Assembly (NCBI GenBank): GCA_017744285.1
Contig: JAGIBP010000040.1
Location: 1-36,031 of the forward strand
From: Variovorax sp.
GTDB lineage: Bacteria > Pseudomonadota > Gammaproteobacteria > Burkholderiales > Burkholderiaceae_C
Length of the DNA: 36,031 nucleotides
Direction of reading: 5' to 3'
Below the pieces are notes generated by a model. That model was not told where the DNA came from. It saw nothing but the letters and a program-made list of their open reading frames with translations, and did no database searches. Made by a program: the position numbers and the translations under genes. Of the stretch, positions 24,771 through 33,309 are shown in pieces; positions within the stretch are counted from its first letter, which is position 1; every line of letters begins with the position of its first letter.

Positions 24771-25181
24771 TCAGGGTGCGCCCAGGCCGGTGATCGGGAT
24801 CGACCGCGTCGTCGCGGACTCGTCCTCGTCCGTATCGGGCAGGAGCCGGGGCTCCATCGAGACGCGTTCGGCATCGATGCGGCTGAACTCCTGGTCGCCC
24901 GCCACGAAGCGCATTTCGTAGCTGCCCAGCCGGACCGTGTCGTCGTGGGCAAGCAACTGGCTGGCGATGCGATGGTCGTTCACGAAGGTGCCGTTGCGGC
25001 TGCCGAGGTCGCGGATCGTGACGAAGGCCGGTTCGACCGTGATCACCGCATGGGCGCGGCTCGCCTGGGGCGATTCGATGACGATGTCGTTTTGGCCGCC
25101 CCGGCCGAGCGTGTTCTCGTCGGGCTTGAGCGGAATGTGCCTCGTCTCGCCGGAGGCCGTCGTCAGGATCAATTGCGGCAT
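24771..25181 (-). CDS. FHA-domain protein
   Basis: The 136-residue protein is essentially one forkhead-associated domain. It has LGRGGQNDIVIESPQASRAHAVI (25-47; Gly-Arg, Ser41-Arg42-x-His44) and DLGSRNGTFVNDHRI (58-72; Asn63-Gly64, Asn68), which are the phosphothreonine-binding loop residues. An acidic tail (LLPDTDEDESATTRSIP) contains a TT pair that could be a phosphorylation site. FHA proteins read Ser/Thr kinase signals, but no kinase or phosphatase is in the window. It ends 22 bases from the convergent GlcD-like gene. No signal peptide. Confidence 0.92.
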   Translation of the reverse strand: MPQLILTTASGETRHIPLKPDENTLGRGGQNDIVIESPQASRAHAVITVEPAFVTIRDLGSRNGTFVNDHRIASQLLAHDDTVRLGSYEMRFVAGDQEFSRIDAERVSMEPRLLPDTDEDESATTRSIPITGLGAP

Positions 25182-25301
25182 GTCGGAACTGTGTCGGATG
25201 TGCGTGAATGCGGCCTATATTCTTACAGCAAGACGCAGTTCTGCGCGGCGCGGGTCATCGATCGGGCGTGCGCCGGCCCCGGTGGTGTGCCTGGCGCCGC
25301 C

Positions 25302-25682
25302 TCAGGTCCGGGGCGAGCCGCCCTTGTGCAGGACCCTGGCGCGTTCCTTCTGAAGCTCGCGCAGCCGCTCCAGCTGGGCCGGGCAGTCGGCCTGCGCACC
25401 GACGAGGACGACCGGATTGCGGCGCAGGGCCGTGATCGTCTTCTCGACCTGGGCCGGGTCCCGATGCCGCGTGACCAGGCCGGCGGCGACCGCGGCCCTC
25501 GACTGCTTGTAGAAGGACTTCTCGAAGGCCGGCGTTCCGCAGCGGGCCGCGATGACGCGGTAGTCGGCTTCGAGCTGCTCGCTCGATTCGGCCTGGGCCG
25601 CCTGCGCATGCGCCAGGCGGGGCGGACCGCCGCCCGACGCGATCGACACCAGACAAGCCACGAGCAGGAAGCGTGCATTCAT
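25302..25682 (-). CDS. Small periplasmic protein, unknown
   Basis: The 126-residue product starts at ATG 25682. Residues 1-27 form a signal peptide (MNARFLLVACLVSIASGG, then PPRLAHAQA). The mature part is helical and charged, with two Cys residues (AARCGTPAFEKSFYKQSR and QADCPAQLERLRELQKERAR) that could form a disulfide. The C-terminal half is coiled-coil-like. It lies downstream of the response-regulator gene on the same strand, but a terminator-like hairpin separates them. No family is recognised. Confidence 0.72.
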   Translation of the reverse strand: MNARFLLVACLVSIASGGGPPRLAHAQAAQAESSEQLEADYRVIAARCGTPAFEKSFYKQSRAAVAAGLVTRHRDPAQVEKTITALRRNPVVLVGAQADCPAQLERLRELQKERARVLHKGGSPRT

Positions 25683-25687
25683 AAGAC

Positions 25688-25721
25688 AAACCCCGCATTC
25701 GCCTGAAGGACGCATGCGGGG
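25688..25721 (-). terminator. Intrinsic terminator after the response regulator gene
   Basis: CCCCGCAT (25691-25698) and ATGCGGGG (25714-25721) form a perfect 8-base stem with a 15-base loop. Read on the minus strand the hairpin is followed by TTTGTCTT, as expected for termination downstream of the response regulator stop at 25751. Confidence 0.65.
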
Positions 25722-25750
25722 TGAGAGTGCGCTGGCGGCCAGGAGTTGCG

Positions 25751-26383
25751 TCAGCTGATCAACTGATTCTTGAGCGCGTAGTAGGTCAGGTCGCTGTTGG
25801 AGGTGAGGTTCATCTTCTCCATCAGCCGGCTGCGGTAGGTGCTCACGGTCTTGACCGACAGCGAGAGCTCCTCCGCGATGCTGCCGGCGGTCTCGCCGGT
25901 CGCGAGTTTGAGGAACACCTGGAACTCCCGCTCCGAGAGCTGTTCGTGCGGCGCCGCGTCGCTGTGGCGGTCGAGCTGGCGCGCGAGCAGTTCGGCCACC
26001 GCGGGCGTGATGTAGCGGCGGCCCAGCGCGATCGTCCGGATGGCCTCCACGATCTCCGCCGGATCGCATTCCTTGTTCAGGTAGCCGCTGGCGCCCTGGC
26101 GGATCAGGTTCATGGCGTAGTGCTCTTCCGGGTAGCCGCTGAGGATCAGGATCCCGGTGTCCGGCGCCTTGGCGCGGATCATGGCGATGGCGTCGATGCC
26201 GCTCTGGCCGGGCATGGAAAGGTCCATGACGAGGACGTCGATCTCGTTGGAACGCACCAGGTCGATCGCTTCGCGTCCCGTGGCCGCCTCCCCGACGATC
26301 CGCAGGTCGACGTGTTGCGAGAAGAAGTCCCGCAGGCCCGAGCGCACGATGGCATGGTCGTCCACGATTCCGATCTTGATCAT
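25751..26383 (-). CDS. NarL/FixJ-type response regulator
   Basis: The 210-residue regulator starts at ATG 26383 behind a strong GGAGG. The receiver domain (1-120) has the acidic pair Asp8-Asp9, the phospho-acceptor Asp54 (VLVMDLSMPG), the switch Ser in LILSGYPEE and the Lys in GYLNKECD. The LuxR-type HTH (about 148-200) reads LSEREFQVFLKLATGETAGS followed by IAEELSLSVKTVSTYRSRLMEKMNL. The overall layout resembles UvrY/GacA-like regulators. No sensor kinase is adjacent, so it is an orphan here. Targets are unknown; the TAGGG/CCCTA repeats at 1584 and 28182 are possible but untested. The gene lies downstream of the phospholipase D-like gene with a 121-base gap. Confidence 0.94.
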   Translation of the reverse strand: MIKIGIVDDHAIVRSGLRDFFSQHVDLRIVGEAATGREAIDLVRSNEIDVLVMDLSMPGQSGIDAIAMIRAKAPDTGILILSGYPEEHYAMNLIRQGASGYLNKECDPAEIVEAIRTIALGRRYITPAVAELLARQLDRHSDAAPHEQLSEREFQVFLKLATGETAGSIAEELSLSVKTVSTYRSRLMEKMNLTSNSDLTYYALKNQLIS

Positions 26384-26504
26384 TTTTTTCCTCCAGGTTG
26401 ATGGCGCGTCGAGGATGCGGCTGATCCGTGGCGCGCATCCGTCTGCCGCGGCCCCGATCGCGCGTAGGAGAGACGCGATATCTGCCGAAGGCCGTGGCCC
26501 GGTG

Positions 26505-28103
26505 CTAGAGCAGGTCGCTCGGCACGAACCAGGAGAACAGGAGCAGCTTCAGCCGCACCAGCGCGTTGGCGTCCGGCTCCTCGTCGTGCACGATGTTCTC
26601 GCCGTCGGTGGTGATCCACTGGATCGAGTCGGTGCCCGGGCGCAGCCGTACCTCGTAGACGCTCTCGACGTTGTCGACCTGGAAGGCGTCGAGCAGCCGG
26701 TGGGTGACCTCGTAGCTCTCGAGCCGCACGCCGAGCTCGGTGTTGATGTAGGCCGATCGCGGATCGAAGTTCAGCGAGCCGATGAGGGCCCATTGCCGGT
26801 CGACCAGCGCGAGCTTGGCGTGCAGCGCGCCGCGCGACTGCCTGAACACCTTGCGCAGGTTCAGGCTGCGCTTGATCTGCTCCGAGCTCACCTCGTACAG
26901 CGTCACGCCCTGCTTGAGCATCTCGACGCGGAAGCGGTTGTAGTTGATGTTCACCAGCGGCTCGTCCGTGTCGGCCAGGGAGTTCGTCGCCACGGTGATC
27001 CGGATCCCGCGTGCGCGCAGCCGCGCGATGCGTTCCATGCCGTCCTCGCCGGGCAGGAAGTAGGGCGTGATGATGTTGATCTCGGAGCGCGCATGCTCGA
27101 ACAGCGCGCGCATGCGTTCGGCCACGGTGGGCGGCCGGCGCTGCGGGGTCTCCTCGCCGTCGGCCGGGGCCAGCGCCTTGGTGGGCGAGTCGGCGATCGC
27201 GTGGGCCTGCGTCGAGATCAGGTCCAGCCGGCCGCGGGCCACCGAGGCGCTGACCGACGGCTCTCCGAAGATGTCCATGTCCGGGGGGTCGGGCGGCGGG
27301 GGCGCCTCCGCGACGGCCGCGATCTTGTCGAACCGGGCGCGCAGCGCGTCCGCCGGCTCGCGGGGCTGGACCACGTCGTGCAGGGGATAGACGACTTCGC
27401 TGTTCCAGTAGTTGTCGAAGATGGTGCCCAGCTCGGTCACCACCGGCCCGGCCAGCATCACGTCCAGGTCGATGAAGTTGGCGCCGGTGCTGCGCAGGAA
27501 ATACTCGTCGGCGAGATTGCGCCCGCCGACCACTGCCAGTGCGCCGTCGGCGATGAAGAGCTTGTTGTGCATCCGGTGGTTGAGACGCCGGAAATCGGCC
27601 GCGAAGCTCATCCAGCGGGTCGCCGTGTGGTCCCTGCCGTTCATGAAGGGGTTGAACAGGCGGACCTCGACGTTGGGATGCGCGGCCAGGCCGAGCAGCA
27701 GCGGGTCGAGCTTGGTGGTGTAGAAGTCATCGAGCAGGAGCCGCACGCGAACGCCCCGCGCGGCGGCGTCGCGCAGCTCCCGCGCGATCAGCTTGCCGGT
27801 CTGGTCGTTGCCGAGCAGGTAGTACTGCAGGTCGAGCGAGACCTGGGCGTGTCGGATCAGCGCCAGGCGCGCATCGAGCGCGAAGGCTGCCTGCGGCAGG
27901 ACCCGTGCGCCCGACAAGCCGTCCGGGTCCACCCGGTGCCACGCGCTCAGCCGCCCCAGTTCGGTGGCCTGCGACGGCGGAATGGACGGCGCATAGGGCA
28001 TTACCGTGCGCGGCGGAATGCCGGCGCAGCCCGCGAGCAGGCACGCGAGCGCCAGCGCGAGGCTGAGAAGCAGGCGAGACGGCCGGAAAAGACGTTGAGG
28101 CAT
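26505..28103 (-). CDS. Phospholipase D-family lipoprotein (cardiolipin synthase C-like)
   Basis: The 532-residue protein starts at ATG 28103 (an upstream ATG at 28139 adds a basic extension and seems less likely). The signal ends in a lipobox, LAGC (Cys26), so it is probably a lipoprotein. Two HKD catalytic motifs are intact: HNKLFIADGALAVVGGRN (His179, Lys181, Asp186) and HAKLALVDRQWALIGSLN (His428, Lys430, Asp435). The surrounding sequence (VSLDLQYYLLGNDQTGKLIARE, RVRLLLDDFYTTKLD, IITPYFLPGEDGMERI) matches the ClsC/YmdC group, which makes cardiolipin or transfers phosphatidyl groups. A Pro/Asp-rich insert (about 280-330) sits between the two halves. It is divergent from the TonB receptor. 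Confidence 0.92.
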   Translation of the reverse strand: MPQRLFRPSRLLLSLALALACLLAGCAGIPPRTVMPYAPSIPPSQATELGRLSAWHRVDPDGLSGARVLPQAAFALDARLALIRHAQVSLDLQYYLLGNDQTGKLIARELRDAAARGVRVRLLLDDFYTTKLDPLLLGLAAHPNVEVRLFNPFMNGRDHTATRWMSFAADFRRLNHRMHNKLFIADGALAVVGGRNLADEYFLRSTGANFIDLDVMLAGPVVTELGTIFDNYWNSEVVYPLHDVVQPREPADALRARFDKIAAVAEAPPPPDPPDMDIFGEPSVSASVARGRLDLISTQAHAIADSPTKALAPADGEETPQRRPPTVAERMRALFEHARSEINIITPYFLPGEDGMERIARLRARGIRITVATNSLADTDEPLVNINYNRFRVEMLKQGVTLYEVSSEQIKRSLNLRKVFRQSRGALHAKLALVDRQWALIGSLNFDPRSAYINTELGVRLESYEVTHRLLDAFQVDNVESVYEVRLRPGTDSIQWITTDGENIVHDEEPDANALVRLKLLLFSWFVPSDLL

Positions 28104-28181
28104 GGGGCGCGCGGATCGTAGCTGTCTCTTGCGGCGCACGCAGCGAAGCGGAATTCCGATCTGCGTGACGGCGCTCGCGCA

Positions 28182-28191
28182 ACCCTAGGGT
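28182..28191. promoter_or_regulatory. Palindrome ACCCTAGGGT before the TonB receptor gene
   Basis: A perfect 10-base palindrome lies 46 bases upstream of the receptor start, in the 133-base divergent region shared with the phospholipase D-like gene. It shares the GGG/CCC-TA character of the repeat at 1584-1597. It does not look like a Fur box. The function is unknown. Confidence 0.3.
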
Positions 28192-28236
28192 CAGTCCCCC
28201 CATCGCGGCGCGGCGCCTCACCGGAGAATCGCGGCG

Positions 28237-30348
28237 ATGAAAAAAGCCGTCGTCGCTTCGGGCTGCCTACTGTGGGCGGCCGCACCGGGGCTTCATGCGC
28301 AGACCGCCGAGCCCACATTGGGCGAGATCACCGTGACCACCCCGCGCGGCCCCGCGCCGGCGTTCGACGTGGCCGGCTCGGTCGACCGGGTGGAAGGTGC
28401 GGACATCCGCGACAGCCGCCTGGGCGTGAACCTCTCCGAAGGCCTGGGCCCGGTGCCGGGCCTGCAGATCCAGAACCGCCAGAACTACGCGCAGGACCTG
28501 CAGCTGTCCATCCGCGGCTTCGGCGCGCGCTCGACCTTCGGCGTGCGCGGCGTGCGCCTGTATGTCGACGGCATCCCCGCGACCATGCCCGACGGCCAGG
28601 GCCAGACCTCCAACATCGACATCGGCTCGCTCGACCGCGTCGAAGTGCTGCGCGGGCCCTTCTCGGCGCTGTACGGCAACTCCTCGGGCGGCGTGGTGCA
28701 GTCCTTCACCGAGACCGGGGAAGGCCCGCCCCGGCTCGGCTTCTCCATGGCCGGGGGCAGCTTCGGCACCTCGCGCATCAGCTCGCAGGTGAGCGGCTCC
28801 TCGGGCGCGGTCGACTACCTGCTCGGCGGCAGCCACTTCTCCACCGACGGATACCGCGACCACAGCGAGGCCCGGCGCAACATCGTCAACGGCAAGATGG
28901 GCTTGGCGCTGGACGACGGCAGCCGCCTCACGCTGATCGCCAACAGCGTGAACATCCACGCCCAGGACCCGCTCGGCCTCACCGCGGAGCAGTACGCGCT
29001 CAACCCGCGCAGCGCCGCCGTGGCGACCCAGTACAACACCCGCAAGAGCGTCGACCAGACCCAGGGCGGCCTCGTGTACGAGCGCCCCATCGACGCGGCG
29101 AACGCGCTGCGCCTGATGCTCTACACCGGCGAGCGCAAGACCACGCAGTTCCAGGCCATCCCGCCCTCGGCGCAAGTGAGCCCGACGAGTGCCGGCGGCG
29201 TGATCGGCCTGGCACGCGACTACGCCGGCGCCGACGTGCGCTGGACCTCGCGGATGACGCTGGCCGGACGCCCCTTCGAGCTGGTCGCGGGCCTGGCCTA
29301 CGACGACCTGCGCGAGCATCGCACCGGCTACGAGAACTACCTCGGCACCGTCGCCAACCCGGTGCTCGGCGTGCAGGGGCGGCTGCGCCGCAACGAGATC
29401 AACAAGGTCTACAACGTCGACCCCTACGCCCAGGCCAGCTGGAAGTTCGCCGATCAGTGGACGCTCGAAATGGGCGTGCGCCGCAGCGCGGTCGACTTCG
29501 ACTCGCAGGACCACTACATCGTGGGCGCCAACCGCGACGACAGCGGCAGCGCCCGCTACGAGAAGACGCTGCCCGTGGCCTCGCTGCGCTACCAGGCCAC
29601 GGGCGACCTGGCCTTCTACGCCTCGGCCGGGCGCGGCTTCGAGACGCCCACCCTCAACGAACTGTCGTACCGCCCCGACGGGCAGGGCGGGCTCAACTTC
29701 GCGCTGCAGCCGGCCACCAACGACAGTGTCGAGCTGGGCGCCAAGGCGCGCCTGGCCGGAGGGCTGCTCACGGCGGCCGTGTTCGAGACCCGCACCGACG
29801 ACGAGATCGTGACCGCCACCAACGTCGGCGGGCGCGCGACCTACCAGAATGCCGGGCGCACCAAGCGCGAGGGCTTCGAGCTCGCCTGGCAGCACGAGAG
29901 CGAGAACCACTGGCGCACGCAGCTGGCCTACACCTGGCTGGATGCGCGCTACAGCGACCCCTTCTGCGGCACGCTGCCGTGCACCGCGGCGAGCTTCGTG
30001 CCGGCGGGCAACCGCATCCCGGGCATCGCGCCGCAGACGCTGTTCGCCTCGTTCGGGTGGGTGCCGCCCGAGGGCTGGCGCGCGGGCACCGAGCTGCGCG
30101 CGGCCGGCAGCATCCAGGCCAACGACCGCAACACGGCCAGTGCCCCGGGCTATGGGGTGGTGGCGCTGTTCGCGGGCTACGTCAAGCGCTGGGAGCGGTG
30201 GGAGTTCAACGCCTTCGCGCGCGTGGACAACGTCTTCGACAAGCAGTACATCGGCTCGGTCATCGTCAACGAGGGCAACGCCCGCTACTACGAGCCGGCG
30301 CCGGGGCGGAACTGGACGGTGGGCATGAGCGGGGCGTATCGTTTCTGA
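28237..30348 (+). CDS. TonB-dependent outer-membrane receptor
   Basis: The 703-residue receptor has a signal peptide (MKKAVVASGCLLWAAAPGLHAQ). A TonB-box-like EITVTTP (about 29-35) and the plug domain follow, with GVNLSEGLGPVPGLQIQNRQ, LQLSIRGFGARSTFGVRGVR, DGIPATMPDGQGQTSNIDIG and DRVEVLRGPFSALYGNSSGGV. The beta-barrel follows to a C-terminal Phe (VGMSGAYRF), as outer-membrane proteins require. The plug sequence resembles siderophore or ferric-citrate type receptors, but the ligand is not determinable. No FecIR-like sigma/anti-sigma pair and no N-terminal signalling extension are present. The phosphoribosyltransferase gene starts 26 bases downstream and may be co-transcribed. Confidence 0.94.
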   Translation: MKKAVVASGCLLWAAAPGLHAQTAEPTLGEITVTTPRGPAPAFDVAGSVDRVEGADIRDSRLGVNLSEGLGPVPGLQIQNRQNYAQDLQLSIRGFGARSTFGVRGVRLYVDGIPATMPDGQGQTSNIDIGSLDRVEVLRGPFSALYGNSSGGVVQSFTETGEGPPRLGFSMAGGSFGTSRISSQVSGSSGAVDYLLGGSHFSTDGYRDHSEARRNIVNGKMGLALDDGSRLTLIANSVNIHAQDPLGLTAEQYALNPRSAAVATQYNTRKSVDQTQGGLVYERPIDAANALRLMLYTGERKTTQFQAIPPSAQVSPTSAGGVIGLARDYAGADVRWTSRMTLAGRPFELVAGLAYDDLREHRTGYENYLGTVANPVLGVQGRLRRNEINKVYNVDPYAQASWKFADQWTLEMGVRRSAVDFDSQDHYIVGANRDDSGSARYEKTLPVASLRYQATGDLAFYASAGRGFETPTLNELSYRPDGQGGLNFALQPATNDSVELGAKARLAGGLLTAAVFETRTDDEIVTATNVGGRATYQNAGRTKREGFELAWQHESENHWRTQLAYTWLDARYSDPFCGTLPCTAASFVPAGNRIPGIAPQTLFASFGWVPPEGWRAGTELRAAGSIQANDRNTASAPGYGVVALFAGYVKRWERWEFNAFARVDNVFDKQYIGSVIVNEGNARYYEPAPGRNWTVGMSGAYRF

Positions 30349-30374
30349 ATTCCGGCCGCACAAGGAGTTCGGGA

Positions 30375-31007
30375 ATGAAATTCAAGGATCGGCGCGACGC
30401 CGGTCGGGCGCTCGCCCAGGCGCTCGATGCATGGCGCGCACAGCCCGATGTGCGGGTACTGGCGCTGCCGCGCGGCGGCGTGCCGGTCGCCTTCGAGGTC
30501 GCGCAGGCGCTGGGCGCGCCGCTCGACGTGCTCATCGTGCGCAAGCTGGGCTTTCCGGGCCAGGAAGAGTTCGCCATGGGCGCGATCGCGTCGGGCGGCG
30601 TGCGCGTGATGGGCGATGCGGACGCCGGCTGGCCAGTCTCGGAACGCGAACTCGAAGCCGTCGTTGCGCGCGAGCAGGCGGAACTGGCGCGGCGCGAGCA
30701 GCGCTACCGGCGCGATCGGCCGCCGCTCGATCTCGCCGGTCGCGTGCTGGTCCTCGTGGACGACGGCCTCGCGACCGGCTCCACCATGCGCGCGGCGGTG
30801 CAGGCCGCGCGCGCGGGCCACCCGCGGCGCATCATCGTCGCGGTGCCGGTGGCCTCGCCCGAGGCCGTCCAGAGCGTGGGTGCAATGGCCGACGAGGTGG
30901 TGTGCCTGCACACGCCCCAGCACTTCCGCGCCGTCGGGCTCTGGTACGAGGACTTCGCACAGACGAGCGACGAGGAAGTGGACAGGCTCCTGACTCGCCA
31001 TGCCTGA
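30375..31007 (+). CDS. Phosphoribosyltransferase-family protein
   Basis: The 210-residue protein starts at ATG 30375 behind AAGGAG. The type I PRTase fold shows LALPRGGVPVAFEVAQALGA (29-48), DVLIVRKLGFPGQEEFAMGAI (51-71) and the PRPP-binding loop VLVLVDDGLATGSTM (124-138). This is the group annotated as predicted phosphoribosyltransferases (COG1926-like), often found with stress or dienelactone-hydrolase genes. The nucleobase or other acceptor is unknown. It ends 41 bases before the convergent metK stop. Confidence 0.9.
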   Translation: MKFKDRRDAGRALAQALDAWRAQPDVRVLALPRGGVPVAFEVAQALGAPLDVLIVRKLGFPGQEEFAMGAIASGGVRVMGDADAGWPVSERELEAVVAREQAELARREQRYRRDRPPLDLAGRVLVLVDDGLATGSTMRAAVQAARAGHPRRIIVAVPVASPEAVQSVGAMADEVVCLHTPQHFRAVGLWYEDFAQTSDEEVDRLLTRHA

Positions 31008-31048
31008 GGGATACCGCAGCATCCGCAGGCTTCGATCGGGCCGCCGCT

Positions 31049-32230
31049 TCAGCGACCGGCGGCCGCGCGCAGGACCTGCGCCTTGTCGGTGCGCTCCCAG
31101 GTGAACTCGGGCTCTTCGCGGCCGAAGTGGCCATAGGCGGCGGTCTTGCCGTAGATCGGACGCAGCAGGTCGAGCATCTGGATGATGCCCTTCGGACGCA
31201 GGTCGAAGTGCTCCTGCACCAGTTCGGCGATCTTCTCGTCCGGGATGACGCCCGTGCCTTCGGTGTAGACCGTCACGTTCATCGGGCGGGCCACGCCGAT
31301 CGCGTAGGCGACCTGGATCTGGCACTGCCGCGCGAGGCCCGCGGCGACGATGTTCTTCGCCACGTAGCGCGCCGCGTAGGCGGCGGAGCGGTCGACCTTG
31401 CTCGGGTCCTTGCCCGAGAACGCGCCGCCGCCGTGCGGGCAGGCGCCGCCATAGGTATCGACGATGATCTTGCGGCCCGTCAGGCCGCAGTCGCCCTGCG
31501 GGCCGCCGATGACGAAGCGGCCGGTGGGGTTGATGAGGTACTTGGTCTCCTTCAGCCACTCCTTCGGGAGCACCGGCTTGATGATTTCCTCGATCACGGC
31601 CTCGACGAACGACGCCTTCATCTTGGTCGGCGTCTCGCTCTGGTCGGGGTGGTGCTGCGTGGAGAGCACGACGGTGTCGATGCTGTGCGGCTTGCCGTTC
31701 ACGTAGCGCATCGTGACCTGGCTCTTGGCGTCGGGGCGCAGGAAGGGCAGGCGGCCGTCCTTGCGCAGCTGCGCCTGGCGCTCGACCAGGCGGTGCGCGT
31801 AGTAGATCGGCGCGGGCATCAGCTCGGGCGTCTCGTCGCAGGCGTAGCCGAACATCAGGCCCTGGTCGCCGGCGCCGGTGTTGAGGTGGTCGTCGCTCGC
31901 GTGGTCCACGCCCTGGGCGATGTCGTTGGACTGCTTGTCGTAGCAGACCATCACCGCGCAGCCCTTGTAGTCGATGCCGTAGTCGGTGTTGTCGTAGCCG
32001 ATGCGCTTGATCGTGTCGCGCGCCACCTGGATGTAGTCCACGTGCGCGTTGGTGGTGATCTCGCCGGCCAGCACCACCAGGCCGGTGTTGGTCAGGGTTT
32101 CGGCGGCCACGCGCGAGCGCGGGTCCTGCGCGAAGATGGCGTCGAGGATCGCGTCGGAGATTTGGTCCGCGACCTTGTCGGGATGGCCTTCGGAAACCGA
32201 TTCGGAAGTGAAGAGAAAGTCGTTCGCCAT
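31049..32230 (-). CDS. metK: S-adenosylmethionine synthetase MetK
   Basis: The 393-residue enzyme makes S-adenosylmethionine from ATP and methionine. The start ATG 32230 gives [20 protein letters not shown], the canonical N-terminus with the ATP-binding GHPDK. Other signatures are [12 protein letters not shown] (residues near 118-129), [21 protein letters not shown], the P-loop-like [19 protein letters not shown] (about 260-278) and [14 protein letters not shown] near the C-terminus. Length and motifs are normal. It is transcribed away from the acyltransferase pair; its 5-prime leader is discussed as a separate region. Confidence 0.98.
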   Translation of the reverse strand: MANDFLFTSESVSEGHPDKVADQISDAILDAIFAQDPRSRVAAETLTNTGLVVLAGEITTNAHVDYIQVARDTIKRIGYDNTDYGIDYKGCAVMVCYDKQSNDIAQGVDHASDDHLNTGAGDQGLMFGYACDETPELMPAPIYYAHRLVERQAQLRKDGRLPFLRPDAKSQVTMRYVNGKPHSIDTVVLSTQHHPDQSETPTKMKASFVEAVIEEIIKPVLPKEWLKETKYLINPTGRFVIGGPQGDCGLTGRKIIVDTYGGACPHGGGAFSGKDPSKVDRSAAYAARYVAKNIVAAGLARQCQIQVAYAIGVARPMNVTVYTEGTGVIPDEKIAELVQEHFDLRPKGIIQMLDLLRPIYGKTAAYGHFGREEPEFTWERTDKAQVLRAAAGR

Positions 32231-32411
32231 GTGATGTACTCCATGCAAGTTGGTTGGCGCGTTGCCAGCCTCGGGGAGCCTTGGCGAACGCTTTAGCAGT
32301 GATGTTTAACGTCGCCCTGCAAGTAGTTCCATAACTCGGCGACAATTTCAATTCTATACGGACCGTGTCCGACGTGACGCGCGCGTCCCTCCTTTCACCC
32401 CCTTCCTGTTG
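32231..32411. promoter_or_regulatory. Divergent leader between metK and acyltransferase genes
   Basis: This 181-base region should hold promoters for metK (minus) and the first acyltransferase (plus). Its core, about 32320-32365, is AT-rich (TTCAATTCTATACGG), and TATACG or TCTATA could be -10 elements, but no clean -35/-10 pair stands out. The metK leader can form short stems (GCCA/TGGC around a C-rich loop near 32256-32284). I cannot match it to a known SAM or SAH riboswitch. Confidence 0.35.
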
Positions 32412-33302
32412 ATGATTTCTCTCTTCCGTCTGCTCGCGCGCGTGCCGCTGCCCTGGATGCATGCGATCGGCAGCGCGCTGGGCTGGCTGGTGTGGTGGAT
32501 GGCGCCCGACTACCGCCGGCGCTTTCGGGAGAACGCCGAGGCGGCCGGCTTCACGCCCGCCGAGTACCGGCCCGCGATCGCCGCGGCGGGCGCCATGGTG
32601 GGCGAACTGCCGCTGGTGTGGGCGCGTCCGCAAGGCAAGAGCCTGCTGCCGTACATCGTCCGCTGGGACGGCGTCGAGGCGTTCGAGGCCGCGCTCGCCG
32701 CGCGCAAGGGCGTGATCTTCGTGTCGCCGCACCTCGGCAGCTGGGAGACGCTCGGCCAGGCCGTCGGCGAGCGCTTCTTCGAGCGCTACGGACCGATCAC
32801 GGCGCTGTTCCGGCCGGCGCGCAAGAAATTCATGGCGGACCTGATCGCCGGCTCGCGCGACCGGCCCGGCCTGCAGACCCTGCCGACCACCGTCGCGGGC
32901 GTGCGCGGCCTGATCCGCACGCTGCGCAGCGGCGGCTACACCGGCATTCTTCCGGACCAGGTGCCGCCGCTCGGGCAGGGCGTCTGGGCGCCGTTCTTCG
33001 GCCGCCCTGCCTACACGATGACGCTGCTGCCGCGCCTGGCGCAGCAGACGGGGGCGCGCGTGTTCCTCGGCGTGTGCGAGCGGCTGCCGCGCGGCGCGGG
33101 CTTCGCGATCCGGTTCGTCCCCTTCGACGGCACGGCGATGAGCGATCCCAAGGCCACGCCCGAAGCCGCCGCGACCGCCATGAACGAAGGTATCGAGCAA
33201 CTGATCCGCAGCCTGCCCGGGCAGTACGTCTGGGACTACGCGCGCTACAAGCAGCCGCGCGAGGAGATCGTCGCGGCCGAACGTCCGAGGGCGCAAGGAT
33301 GA
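32412..33302 (+). CDS. LpxL/HtrB-family lysophospholipid acyltransferase (first of pair)
   Basis: The 296-residue protein starts at ATG 32412 (TTG 32409 is directly upstream in frame). An N-terminal hydrophobic helix (about 16-31) anchors it to the inner membrane. The acyltransferase motif is HxxxxE: VSPHLGSWE, His107 and Glu112. Further family blocks are ALFRPARKKFMADLI, LRSGGYTGILPDQVPPLGQGVWAPFFG and QYVWDYARYKQPRE. LpxL/LpxM enzymes add secondary acyl chains to lipid A. The next gene begins eight bases later and encodes a second family member, so the pair could perform two successive acylations. Confidence 0.93.
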   Translation: MISLFRLLARVPLPWMHAIGSALGWLVWWMAPDYRRRFRENAEAAGFTPAEYRPAIAAAGAMVGELPLVWARPQGKSLLPYIVRWDGVEAFEAALAARKGVIFVSPHLGSWETLGQAVGERFFERYGPITALFRPARKKFMADLIAGSRDRPGLQTLPTTVAGVRGLIRTLRSGGYTGILPDQVPPLGQGVWAPFFGRPAYTMTLLPRLAQQTGARVFLGVCERLPRGAGFAIRFVPFDGTAMSDPKATPEAAATAMNEGIEQLIRSLPGQYVWDYARYKQPREEIVAAERPRAQG

Positions 33303-33309
33303 GCGCGAC

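Noticed and set aside
28267..30363. Long minus-strand ORF antisense to the TonB receptor
   Set aside because: High-GC shadow frame; the plus strand encodes an intact receptor with signal peptide and terminal Phe.
32231..32411. SAM riboswitch upstream of metK
   Set aside because: I cannot find the conserved core of any SAM or SAH class I know; kept only as a low-interest pointer.
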